NCBI RefSeq assembly: GCF_022846615.1
Contig: NZ_AP025637.1
Span: 2,505,001 to 2,569,000, forward strand
DNA: 64,000 nucleotides
Origin: Roseomonas fluvialis
GTDB lineage: Bacteria; Pseudomonadota; Alphaproteobacteria; Acetobacterales; Acetobacteraceae
Reading direction: 5' to 3'
Made by a program: the position numbers and the translations under genes. The notes under the pieces are model-generated. The model searched no databases. It was not told the DNA's origin and saw only the letters and a list, made by a program, of their open reading frames with translations. Below, piece by piece: positions 1 through 7,844 of the stretch (positions within the stretch are counted from its first letter, which is position 1; every line of letters begins with the position of its first letter).

Positions 1-2199
1 GGCAGCCAGAAGGCGCAGCGCCAGGTCGAGCACGGCGTCGATGTCGACGGGCGGTTCCGCAGTCTCTGCGTAATCCGAGAAATCCTCGGAGAACAGGCTC
101 GGCGCCTGCGGGAACCATCGCCGGCGCACGGCCTCGTTGGAGGCGGCGCGGCGCGCGACATAGGCGGTAGCCTCGGCGCGGGCCAGCCTGTGGCCGCGCC
201 CCGGCGCGACACGCTGCAGCCTGGCCGTGACACTTTCGCGCACCTTGTCGATGCCGGCGACCCCATCGCGCTGCGCGAGGTCGGTGAAGCGGCGCAGCAG
301 CTCGAGCGCCGCCGGCGTGAGGTTCGGGTTGGCGCGCTCGGCCGTCGGTTCCGGCAGCCCCTCCACGCCGAGCAGCGACACGAAGTCGAGCACGACGTTG
401 CCGCCCGGCATGCTGCGGCTGTCGAAGATGCGCGGCTGCAGCGCCTCGGCGCCGAAGACCAGGCTCCAGCGGTTCAGCAGGCGCTCGTAGTCGGGCGGGG
501 GCACGTCGAGCGGCGAGGCCACGCCCTTTCCGCCGCGCACCATGTTCGTGTAGCGGCTGATCGCGAAGTGATCCTGGCGGCGCAAATACGCCACCACGAG
601 GAAGCGCCCGAACATCGGCGCGAGCCGCGCGCGCAGCAGCGACACCGCGGCATCCGGCAGCCCCGAGAGATGTTCGGAGGAAAAGATCACGCGGTCGGTG
701 TGCGGGGGCAGGGCGGCAAGCTCGGCCTGCAGCGCGACCATCATGCGGTCGAGCCGATCCTGCGCCGCGCCCGCGCCGTCGCCGCCCTGCGCCGCGTCCC
801 GCACCGCATCCGCCAGCGCCTTGTGGGCGCGCCCGCCGACGGCGCCGGCATAGTGCAGCCCGGCCGCCTGGAGTTGCGGCCGTGCGGCCTCAAGGTACGC
901 CTGCACGGAGGTCGATCCGGTCTTGATCACGCCGATATGGAGAATGGCGGTGCGTTTGGCTTCAGGCACAGGCGTGTCTCTCGTGGCTGCGCCGGCAGGG
1001 CGCGACGCAGGGGGGGCAGGCGGGCTGCTCGCCGGGTCTGCCAGCGGCCGCAACGTCAGGGCGAGTTGCGGGTTGGGCTTGCGGCTGCGGCAGCACGCCA
1101 GAGCGGCGTCGATGAAGGCGGCCGCCTCGCCGTCGCCGGGTGCAGTCCGCCAATAGCCAGCATAGGCGGCGATATCCGCGCGCAACAGCTCGTCATCCTC
1201 GATGAAGCCGGCGGCGGCGGGCGGGTCGATGAAGCCCCGTTCGGCGAGGAAGCGCAGCACGTCGGCGGGATCGAGGAAGGTGAGGGCGCTCGCGCGACGC
1301 CCGCGCTTCGACAGCGACCCGATCATGAAGGGCGGGCGATACAACGCGAGATGCGCCGCCTTTTCCTCCAGGCTGTGGCGGACCAGCGCCATGCCCGGTC
1401 GCCGCCCGATGACGGCGACCTGCGCACGCAGCGGCGGCAGCAGGTCGAGCAAATGCAGCGCGCTGCCTTCGGAGAAGACGATGCGCTCCGCCCCCATGAC
1501 GGCGGCGATCTGTTCCTCGATCGTGTGCTTCTCGGGGTGGAAGGCGCGGTAGCCGGCGGCGGCCAGCTGTGCCTCGATCCAGGCCTCGCCCAGGCAGCGG
1601 CCGGTCTGCAGGTGCCCGCGCAGCACCGCCAGGTGCCGCGCCTGGCCGGTCGGTTCGACCACCGCGGCAGGCAGCAGGCTGCCGGCCAGCCGGCCATAGG
1701 CGGCGGTGCAGGTTGTCCGGTAGATCCGGCCCGGCTCGCCCACGACCAATTCCTCGATCCGGACGGGCTGCGTCACCAGGACCGGCTCGCGCGCCCCGAT
1801 CAGGCGCAGGTAGTCGCGCACGAAACGGGGAATCTGCGGACGGGCGGGCTCGGCATTCACCAGCAGCGGCACGAGGTCAGGGTCGTCCCGCAGCACCCAG
1901 AGCCGGTGCAGGAATTCTGCGCACATGTGCCCGAAATGGTGCGCGGTCGGGCCGACGAAGGCGTAGCGACCGGGCAGCGGCTCGGCCTCCGGCGGGTCGG
2001 CCGGCGGTCCCTCGGCCCACACCTTGCCGCCCAGCAGCGGCATGTGCACCCAGCGCGGCGCATCGCCGGGAAATACGACGCCCCCGGGCAGCCGCGCCCC
2101 GTCCTCCGGCGGGCGCCAGAAGCGCATCGGCACGGCCGCGATGTCGCGGAAGACGACCTTGCCGAGGGAGGGCGCGCTCGCGCCCTCGGTCAGGCTCAT
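1..2199 (-). CDS. Glycosyltransferase family 61-like / sulfotransferase-like fusion protein (3' end outside window)
   Basis: The frame is open from ATG at 2199 to base 1, giving 733 codons with no stop, so the C-terminus lies outside the window. The first ~400 residues resemble DUF563/GT61 proteins, with an H-rich motif (TAHHFGHMCAEFLHRLW) and a later FSEGSALHLL motif. A Pro/Ala-rich linker follows, then a second domain opening with ILHIGVIKTGSTSVQAYLEA, which matches the 5'-phosphosulfate-binding loop of sulfotransferases. The protein would transfer a sugar and perhaps a sulfate to a glycan; the substrate cannot be inferred. It overlaps the upstream gene by 4 bp (ATGA), so it is the last visible gene of the cox-like accessory operon, an odd partner for molybdenum-enzyme maturation. 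Domain assignment is by motif recognition only. Confidence 0.65.
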   Translation of the reverse strand, partial: MSLTEGASAPSLGKVVFRDIAAVPMRFWRPPEDGARLPGGVVFPGDAPRWVHMPLLGGKVWAEGPPADPPEAEPLPGRYAFVGPTAHHFGHMCAEFLHRLWVLRDDPDLVPLLVNAEPARPQIPRFVRDYLRLIGAREPVLVTQPVRIEELVVGEPGRIYRTTCTAAYGRLAGSLLPAAVVEPTGQARHLAVLRGHLQTGRCLGEAWIEAQLAAAGYRAFHPEKHTIEEQIAAVMGAERIVFSEGSALHLLDLLPPLRAQVAVIGRRPGMALVRHSLEEKAAHLALYRPPFMIGSLSKRGRRASALTFLDPADVLRFLAERGFIDPPAAAGFIEDDELLRADIAAYAGYWRTAPGDGEAAAFIDAALACCRSRKPNPQLALTLRPLADPASSPPAPPASRPAGAATRDTPVPEAKRTAILHIGVIKTGSTSVQAYLEAARPQLQAAGLHYAGAVGGRAHKALADAVRDAAQGGDGAGAAQDRLDRMMVALQAELAALPPHTDRVIFSSEHLSGLPDAAVSLLRARLAPMFGRFLVVAYLRRQDHFAISRYTNMVRGGKGVASPLDVPPPDYERLLNRWSLVFGAEALQPRIFDSRSMPGGNVVLDFVSLLGVEGLPEPTAERANPNLTPAALELLRRFTDLAQRDGVAGIDKVRESVTARLQRVAPGRGHRLARAEATAYVARRAASNEAVRRRWFPQAPSLFSEDFSDYAETAEPPVDIDAVLDLALRLLAA

Positions 2200-3845
2200 C
2201 CGCCGCGCGCCCCGCCCGGCAGCCCCTTCAGCGCATCCGTGGTGTCGAAGTCCCGCAGCACGGCGTCGTCGGCCATCTCGACCTCGACCATGCGCTCGCC
2301 GTGGCGGCCCACCAGGTGGCGGGCGCCGACATCGCCGGTGATGGTCATGATCTCGGGGATGAACTCGCGCGCCCAGAGCATCGGGTTTCCCTGCTTGCCG
2401 CGGAAGGTCGGCATGACGATGGCGCGGCCTTCCTCCGGGTCGAAGGCGGCGATCAGGCGGTCGAGCATCGGGCCGGCCACCAGCGGCATGTCGCCCAGGC
2501 AGACCAGCACGCCCTCGGCGTCAGGCGGCAGGGCCGCGATGCCGGCCTTGAGCGAGGCCGACAGGCCTTCGGCATAGTCCTCGGCATGCGCAAAGATGAC
2601 AGGGCGGCCGGCGAGCGCTTCCTCGACCCGGTCGCGCTCATGGCCGGTGACCACGATGATCGGCCGCGCATGGGAGGCGATGACGTTGTCGACCACGCGC
2701 GCGACCATCGGTGTGCCCTGCGCGTCGGCCACCAGCAGCTTGTTGAGCGGCGCCATGCGGCGCGACCGCCCGGCCGCCATGACGATGGCCGCGACGGAGC
2801 GCGCGCGGCGCGGCGCCAGCGCGGGCGGGGCCACGCGCGGCGCCTGGTCGCGCGGCAGCGGGCGCACCTCGATTTCCTTGAGCAGGCCGCCCACGCCCAT
2901 CGCCATCACGTCGGCCGGTGCCACCGGCACGCCAGCGAAGATGCGCTGCAGCACCCAGTCGAAGCCGTTGAGCTTCGGGGACCGCGCGCAGCCGGGCAGC
3001 ACCATGGCCGGGATGTCGCCGATGGCGCCGAGGCAGAGCAGGTTGCCCGGGTCCACCGGCATGCCGAAATGGTGGATGCGCCCGCCGGCGCGCACGATCG
3101 CAGCGGGGCCGACGTCGCGCCGGTCCACCACGGCCGAGGCGCCGGCGACCAGCAGCACCTGCGCCCCGGCGCGCTTCAGGCGGCCCAGGGCTTCGGCCAC
3201 CGGTGCTTCCTCGTGCCGCACGCGCTCGACCGGCAGCATGGTGCCGCATAGCGCTTCGACCCGCGCGCTGGTGGCCTCCACCGCGCCTTCCATCACGCTT
3301 TCCTTGATGCCCGGCAATTCCGTCAGCACCAGGCCGACCTTGAGCGGGCGGAAGGGATGCACGGCGAAGACGGGCCCGCGGCCGCGCGCCACGGCCTCGG
3401 CCACGCCGAGCACCGCACCGGGCACCGCGAAGGGAATGACCTTGATGGTCGCCAGCATTTCCCTCGGGGAGACCGGCGTGTGGTTGGGCAGGGTCGCGAC
3501 CGTCAGGCTTTCGTCGACATCGTTGATCGCATCGATGCGCTTCGCGTCGATGACCAGCAGCCCGGCCGTCTCGGCCAGCAGGTTCACGCGCCCCGTGGCC
3601 GCACGCGACTTCGCAATTAGCGGCGCGGTCAGGACCGTGGCCAGGCGGTCCGCCGCGTCGTTCTCCGGCACGTCGCCGGCCTCGAGACGGGCGGTGATCA
3701 CGTCGCGCTTGCCGGCCTCGCGCAGGGCGGCGATCGCGTCCTCGTCCAGCACCGTACCCTTCTTCAGCACGCGGCCGGTCAGGCGCAGGGAATGGGCGAG
3801 GATCGCGCCCTTGGCCTCGTCCAGCGGCGTGGGGCCGAAGATCAT
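2196..3845 (-). CDS. Molybdopterin-binding / MobA-like nucleotidyltransferase fusion protein
   Basis: 549 aa. The N-terminal ~330 residues resemble the MoeA/MoaB-type molybdopterin-binding fold (FGPTPLDEAKGAILAHSL at the start, later VLVAGASAVVDRRD). The C-terminal ~190 residues form an NTP_transf_3 (MobA/MocA) domain with AAIVMAAGRSRRMAPLNKL, followed by a conserved LVCLGDMPLV. Enzymes of this type attach a nucleotide, usually CMP in xanthine dehydrogenase/CO dehydrogenase-type enzymes, to the molybdenum cofactor. It overlaps both neighbours by 4 bp, between the XdhC C-terminal gene and the glycosyltransferase fusion. The operon context supports a role in supplying molybdopterin cytosine dinucleotide; the nucleotide specificity is inferred. 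Confidence 0.85.
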   Translation of the reverse strand: MIFGPTPLDEAKGAILAHSLRLTGRVLKKGTVLDEDAIAALREAGKRDVITARLEAGDVPENDAADRLATVLTAPLIAKSRAATGRVNLLAETAGLLVIDAKRIDAINDVDESLTVATLPNHTPVSPREMLATIKVIPFAVPGAVLGVAEAVARGRGPVFAVHPFRPLKVGLVLTELPGIKESVMEGAVEATSARVEALCGTMLPVERVRHEEAPVAEALGRLKRAGAQVLLVAGASAVVDRRDVGPAAIVRAGGRIHHFGMPVDPGNLLCLGAIGDIPAMVLPGCARSPKLNGFDWVLQRIFAGVPVAPADVMAMGVGGLLKEIEVRPLPRDQAPRVAPPALAPRRARSVAAIVMAAGRSRRMAPLNKLLVADAQGTPMVARVVDNVIASHARPIIVVTGHERDRVEEALAGRPVIFAHAEDYAEGLSASLKAGIAALPPDAEGVLVCLGDMPLVAGPMLDRLIAAFDPEEGRAIVMPTFRGKQGNPMLWAREFIPEIMTITGDVGARHLVGRHGERMVEVEMADDAVLRDFDTTDALKGLPGGARGG

Positions 3846-4576
3846 GCGGAGATGCCGATGCTGATGCGCGCTTCGCTTGGCTGTGGGCGCGGTGCGCCGA
3901 GCGCCGCGCCGCGGCGTGCGGCGACGATTTCGGCCATCACGGACAGTGCGATCTCGGGCGCCGTGACCGCGGCGATGTCGAGGCCGACTGGCGCATGGAT
4001 GCGCGCGATCGCATCGTCGTCATGGCCGAGATCCTTCAGTCGCGCGACGCGCTTGGCATGCGTGCGCCGGCTGCCGAGCGCGCCGATGTAGAAGGCCGCG
4101 CTGCGCAGCGCGGCATCGAGCGCGGGGTCATCGAGCTTCGGGTCGTGCGTGAGCGTCACGACCGCCGATCGCGCATCGGGCTTCAGCGCGGCCATCGCCT
4201 CGTCCGGCCAGTCGGTGTTGAGCGACACGCCGGGGAGGCGTTCTGCGGTGGCGAAGGCGCGGCGCGGGTCGACCACGATCATCTCGAAGCCAAGCGGCGC
4301 GGCCATCGGCGCCATCGCCTGCGCGATGTGCACGGCACCCACCACGATGATGCGCAGCGGCGGGTTGTGCGGGTGGATGAACCATGCCTCGCCATCGATG
4401 GTTACGCTCGCCGCCTTTTCGGTGCCGAGCGTCGTGCGCGCCGCATCGGCCAGCGCGTCGGGCAGGCTCTCCTGGGGCCAGAGGTGCTGCGCGCCGTCGG
4501 ACAGGCGGGTGAGGAGCACGACAGGGTTCTGCGCCGCGCGTTCGGCCTGCAGCCGCGCGAGGGTTTCGGTCTTCAC
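3842..4576 (-). CDS. XdhC/CoxI family protein, C-terminal (Rossmann) half
   Basis: 244 aa starting at GTG 4576, which overlaps the stop of the preceding gene (GTGA). The longer reading frame that starts upstream is a shadow of the XdhC N-terminal gene. It carries the XdhC C-terminal domain, with a nucleotide-binding LRIIVVGAVHIAQAMAPMA, the VVDPR motif and FYIGALGSRRTHAKR. XdhC proteins bind and insert molybdenum cofactor into xanthine dehydrogenase-type enzymes. Here the family's two domains are encoded by separate, overlapping genes. It overlaps the downstream molybdopterin gene by 4 bp. The start assignment rests on the translational coupling and on the domain beginning just inside it. Confidence 0.85.
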   Translation of the reverse strand: MKTETLARLQAERAAQNPVVLLTRLSDGAQHLWPQESLPDALADAARTTLGTEKAASVTIDGEAWFIHPHNPPLRIIVVGAVHIAQAMAPMAAPLGFEMIVVDPRRAFATAERLPGVSLNTDWPDEAMAALKPDARSAVVTLTHDPKLDDPALDAALRSAAFYIGALGSRRTHAKRVARLKDLGHDDDAIARIHAPVGLDIAAVTAPEIALSVMAEIVAARRGAALGAPRPQPSEARISIGISA

Positions 4577-4905
4577 GCGAGCGGCTCCACGAAGACCTTG
4601 ACCTTGCCGCCGCAGGACAGACCGACCTCCCAGGCGCGTTCGTCGGAGACGCCGAAGTCGAGCAGTTGCGGCTGGCCCGTCGCCATCGCTTGCTTCGCGG
4701 CGTCGGCCACCGCGCCCTCGATGCAGCCGCCCGAGACCGAGCCCATCAGCCGGCCGGATGCCGTGACCGCCAGGCGCGAACCCGCCGGTCGGGGGCTGCT
4801 GCCCCAGGTCTCGACCACGGTCGCGATCGCGACCTGTTCGCCCGCCGCGCGCCAATCGGCGGCGATGGCGAGGATATCCTCGGAATGCGTGGTGTCGGTG
4901 GTCAT
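4573..4905 (-). CDS. XdhC/CoxI family protein, N-terminal half
   Basis: 110 aa. It contains the XdhC_CoxI N-terminal domain: VETWGSSPRPAGSRL, the GCIEG motif in GSVSGGCIEGAV, and GLSCGGKVKVFVEP near the end, with the two conserved cysteines in GGCIEG and LSCGG. It starts at ATG 4905, overlapping the stop of the VWA gene, and ends overlapping the GTG of the C-terminal half. The two halves together equal one full-length XdhC. A role in molybdenum cofactor loading of a molybdenum hydroxylase is inferred from the family; the client enzyme is not in this window. Confidence 0.85.
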   Translation of the reverse strand: MTTDTTHSEDILAIAADWRAAGEQVAIATVVETWGSSPRPAGSRLAVTASGRLMGSVSGGCIEGAVADAAKQAMATGQPQLLDFGVSDERAWEVGLSCGGKVKVFVEPLA

Positions 4906-6155
4906 GCCGCCATCCTCCCGCGCTGCGCGGCGTGAGGGTCCGACAAGGTCGCGACCAGTTCGCGCAGGCTGTTCAGGTTATGCACCGGGCGGAAGTCGTC
5001 CACATGGGGCAGCATCGCCCGGATGCCCTGGGATTTGGGCTGGAAGCCATCGAACCGCAACAGGGGATTGAGCCAGATCAGCCGCCGGCACGATCCGCGC
5101 AGGCGTTCCGTTGCTTCCGCGAGCCCCTTGGCACCCTCGCGGTCGAGGCCGTCGGTGATGAGCAGCACGACTGCGCCCTGGCCGAGCACGCGCCGCCCCC
5201 ACTGCCGATTGAACAGCGCGAGCGATTCTCCGATGCGCGTACCGCCCGACCAGTCCTCCACGATGTGGGAGATCATCTGGAAGGCCACTTCCGGGTCGCG
5301 GTGCTTCAATTGCCGCGTGATGTTGGTGAGCCGGGTGCCGAACAGGAAACTGTGCACGCGGTCCCGGTCGTTCGCCACCGCATGCATGAAATGCAGCAGG
5401 ATCTGCGCATAGCGCGCCATGGAGCCGCTGATGTCGCACAGCGCGACCAGCGGCGGCGGGCGCGTCACACGGCGGCGGCGCGCGATGTCCAGGATCTCGC
5501 CGCCGGTGCGCAGCGATTGCCGCACGGTGGCGCGCAGATCGGTCGCCGGGCCGAAGGGGTCGGGGCGGAAGCGGCGGGTGCGCTGTTCATCGAGAGGCAG
5601 GGCCAGGCGGCGGATCTCCTGCTTGGCTTGCGTGATGTCGTCGGCCGACATCGCCTCGAAATCCATCTGCTGCAGGCGCTCGCGCTCGCTGACCGTGAAG
5701 GTCATGTCGTGGCGCGGGGGCGGTTCCTCGGGCGGCTTGGGCTTGGGCGCGTTCTGCTGCATCGCCTCCGCGAGGCGGCGCGACGCCGGGGGCGGCTTTT
5801 CGTCCTTGGGCTTGTTGCCGTCCAGCAGCGCCATGGCGGCGGCATGGGCGGCGGCCTCGGGGTCGCGCCAGAACAGTTGGAAGGCCTGGTCGAAGATTTC
5901 GAAATGCTCGCGGCGATGGACCATGACGGCGCGCAGCGCGGCATGCACCTGGCGGCGGTCCGCGAGGTCGATCTCGGTCAGCGCCTCGAGCCCTGCGATC
6001 GCCTCGCCCGGACCGAGCGGCAGGCCGGTACGCCGCAGCAGCCGCGTGAAGGCGAGCAGGTTCGCGGCCAGGTGGCCGCGCGGCGCGGTTGCGGCACCGG
6101 CGGCGCGGGCCTGGGCGACACCAATGATGCGGGACGCGTCGCGATCGGGGGTCAT
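4902..6155 (-). CDS. CoxE-like VWA domain-containing protein
   Basis: 417 aa from ATG 6155 (MTPDRDASR). Upstream in-frame sequence up to 7520 is the shadow of opgG and is not coding. The N-terminal half is helical and charged, with a Lys/Pro-rich segment. The C-terminal half is a von Willebrand factor A domain with a MIDAS motif DISGS in LVALCDISGSMARYA, then GGTRIG and LLITDGLDR. CoxE works with the MoxR ATPase CoxD in maturing the active site of CO dehydrogenase-type enzymes. It is the first gene of a run of five with 4-bp overlaps, 111 bp from divergently transcribed opgG. Confidence 0.85.
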   Translation of the reverse strand: MTPDRDASRIIGVAQARAAGAATAPRGHLAANLLAFTRLLRRTGLPLGPGEAIAGLEALTEIDLADRRQVHAALRAVMVHRREHFEIFDQAFQLFWRDPEAAAHAAAMALLDGNKPKDEKPPPASRRLAEAMQQNAPKPKPPEEPPPRHDMTFTVSERERLQQMDFEAMSADDITQAKQEIRRLALPLDEQRTRRFRPDPFGPATDLRATVRQSLRTGGEILDIARRRRVTRPPPLVALCDISGSMARYAQILLHFMHAVANDRDRVHSFLFGTRLTNITRQLKHRDPEVAFQMISHIVEDWSGGTRIGESLALFNRQWGRRVLGQGAVVLLITDGLDREGAKGLAEATERLRGSCRRLIWLNPLLRFDGFQPKSQGIRAMLPHVDDFRPVHNLNSLRELVATLSDPHAAQRGRMAA

Positions 6156-6266
6156 GGGGTCCGTAATGGCTGCGTGGCGAGCATAGCGCCTTCGCGCGCC
6201 ATGCCCAGGACCGCCGGCAACCCTGTGCGTCGCGTCGCGTTGGTGGGCCTGGAGGAATGCCCATCG

Positions 6267-7844
6267 ATGGAGGTTGTGGTGCTGCCCGAACGATTCCGCA
6301 TATCCGCGATCCGCGACGCGGCGCCGACGCTGCGCCGAAGGCATCTCGCCGTGGTCGCGGGCGCGGCCGCGCTGGCCGCGCCACGGCAGATCTCCACCGC
6401 TCGCGCGACCAGCGCGGCGGCGCCGAGCTCCTTCGATGCGCAGATCGTCCCGACGCTGGCGCGGGAGCTCTCCACACGCCCGCACCGGCCGCGTCGCGGC
6501 AACCTGCCGCGCGTGCTGGATACGCTCGATTACGACGGCTATCGCGGCATCCGCTTTCGTGCCGAACGCGCGCTCTGGGCGGGCGCGGGGCTCGACTTCC
6601 AGGTGCAGCCACATCACCTCGGCTTCCTGTTCAAGGAGCGCGTCGACCTGTTCGAGGTGGCCGACGGGCAGGCGATGCCGATCAGCTATGACGCATCCCA
6701 CTTCACCTTCGACAACGGCCCGCCGCCGGCCGACCTGGGTGACATCGGCTTCGCCGGGTTCCGCATCACGCATCCGCTGAACCGGCCGGATCATTTCGAC
6801 GAGCTGTGCAGCTTCCTCGGCGCCAGCTACTTCCGGGCGCTGGGGCGCGGGCATGCCTACGGGCTGTCGGCGCGCGGGCTGTCGATCCGCACGGGGCACC
6901 CGCAGGGTGAGGAATTCCCGGCGTTCACCGCCTTCTGGATCGAACGCCCGGCGCCGGGGGCGCGCAGCATCGTGGTGCATGCGCTGCTCGAGTCCCAGAG
7001 CCTGACCGGCGCCTACCGTTTCGCGATCGCCCCTGGCGCATCGACCGTGATGGAGGTGCAGGCCGAGATCTTTGCGCGCGTGGCGGTCGACGGCTTCGGG
7101 ATCGCGCCCGGCACCAGCATGTTCCTGTTCAACCCCGGCCATCGCGGCACGGTCAGCGACTTCCGCCCCGCGGTGCATGATTCCGACGGGCTGCTCATGC
7201 GCACCGGGCGCGACGTGCAAATCTGGCGGCCGCTGTCGAACCCGCGGCGGCTTCAGGTCAGCGGCTTCCAGGACAGCGCGCCGCGCGGCTTCGGCCTGAT
7301 GCAGCGCGCCCGCGACTTCGCCGACTACCAGGACCTCGAGGCGTCCTACCACCGCCGGCCCGGCCTGTGGGTCGAACCCATGGACGAATGGGGCCCGGGC
7401 GAGGTGCAGCTCGTGGAGATCCCGACGCCGAGCGAGATCCACGACAACATCGTCGCCGCCTGGGTCCCGCGCGAAGGGCTGAAGGCAGGCGAGGCGCGCC
7501 GGGTCCGGTACCGCCTGCACTGGGTCTCGGAGCCGCCCTTGCCGGGCGGCCTGCTGCGCTTCGCCGCGACCCGCAGCGGTGCGGGCAACGGCAGCGGTGC
7601 GTTGCGCTTTGTCCTCGACACCACGCCCTTGCAGGGCCGGATGGACACGCTCCCGCAGGCGCAGGTGAGCGCGAGCGCGGGGCGCATCGCCAACCCGGTC
7701 GTGCAGCCCAATCCCGAGACCGGCGGGCTGCGCCTATCCTTTGACCTCGAGACCGACCGCAGCCGGCTGAGCGAGGTGGCTGCCGTGCTCGCGAGCGAGG
7801 CCGGGCCGGTCAGTGAGACCTGGACGTTCCGATGGACGGGCTGA
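6267..7844 (+). CDS. opgG: Periplasmic glucan biosynthesis protein OpgG/MdoG family
   Basis: 525 aa. ATG 6267 was chosen for the GGAGG at 6251-6255 and for a leader with consecutive arginines (LRRRHLAVVAGAAALAAP), compatible with Tat export as in the paralogue OpgD. The remainder fits the OpgG beta-sandwich family: SFDAQIVPTLARELS, LDYDGYRGIRFR, FWIERPAPGARSI and a C-terminal Ig-like region. The protein acts in the periplasm on nascent osmoregulated beta-glucans made by OpgH. Its last 13 bp overlap opgH. OpgG versus OpgD cannot be settled from sequence alone; pairing with opgH favours OpgG. It interrupts the minus-strand cox-like series. Confidence 0.87.
   Translation: MEVVVLPERFRISAIRDAAPTLRRRHLAVVAGAAALAAPRQISTARATSAAAPSSFDAQIVPTLARELSTRPHRPRRGNLPRVLDTLDYDGYRGIRFRAERALWAGAGLDFQVQPHHLGFLFKERVDLFEVADGQAMPISYDASHFTFDNGPPPADLGDIGFAGFRITHPLNRPDHFDELCSFLGASYFRALGRGHAYGLSARGLSIRTGHPQGEEFPAFTAFWIERPAPGARSIVVHALLESQSLTGAYRFAIAPGASTVMEVQAEIFARVAVDGFGIAPGTSMFLFNPGHRGTVSDFRPAVHDSDGLLMRTGRDVQIWRPLSNPRRLQVSGFQDSAPRGFGLMQRARDFADYQDLEASYHRRPGLWVEPMDEWGPGEVQLVEIPTPSEIHDNIVAAWVPREGLKAGEARRVRYRLHWVSEPPLPGGLLRFAATRSGAGNGSGALRFVLDTTPLQGRMDTLPQAQVSASAGRIANPVVQPNPETGGLRLSFDLETDRSRLSEVAAVLASEAGPVSETWTFRWTG

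Noticed and set aside
190-3251. Long plus-strand open frames (190-2577, 1569-3251, 2596-3864)
   Set aside because: Opposite-strand shadows of the GT61-sulfotransferase and molybdopterin genes; Arg/Ala/Gly-rich translation with no family motifs.
6156-7520. Upstream extension of the VWA reading frame to 7520
   Set aside because: It lies antisense to opgG and is low-complexity; the protein starts naturally at 6155.
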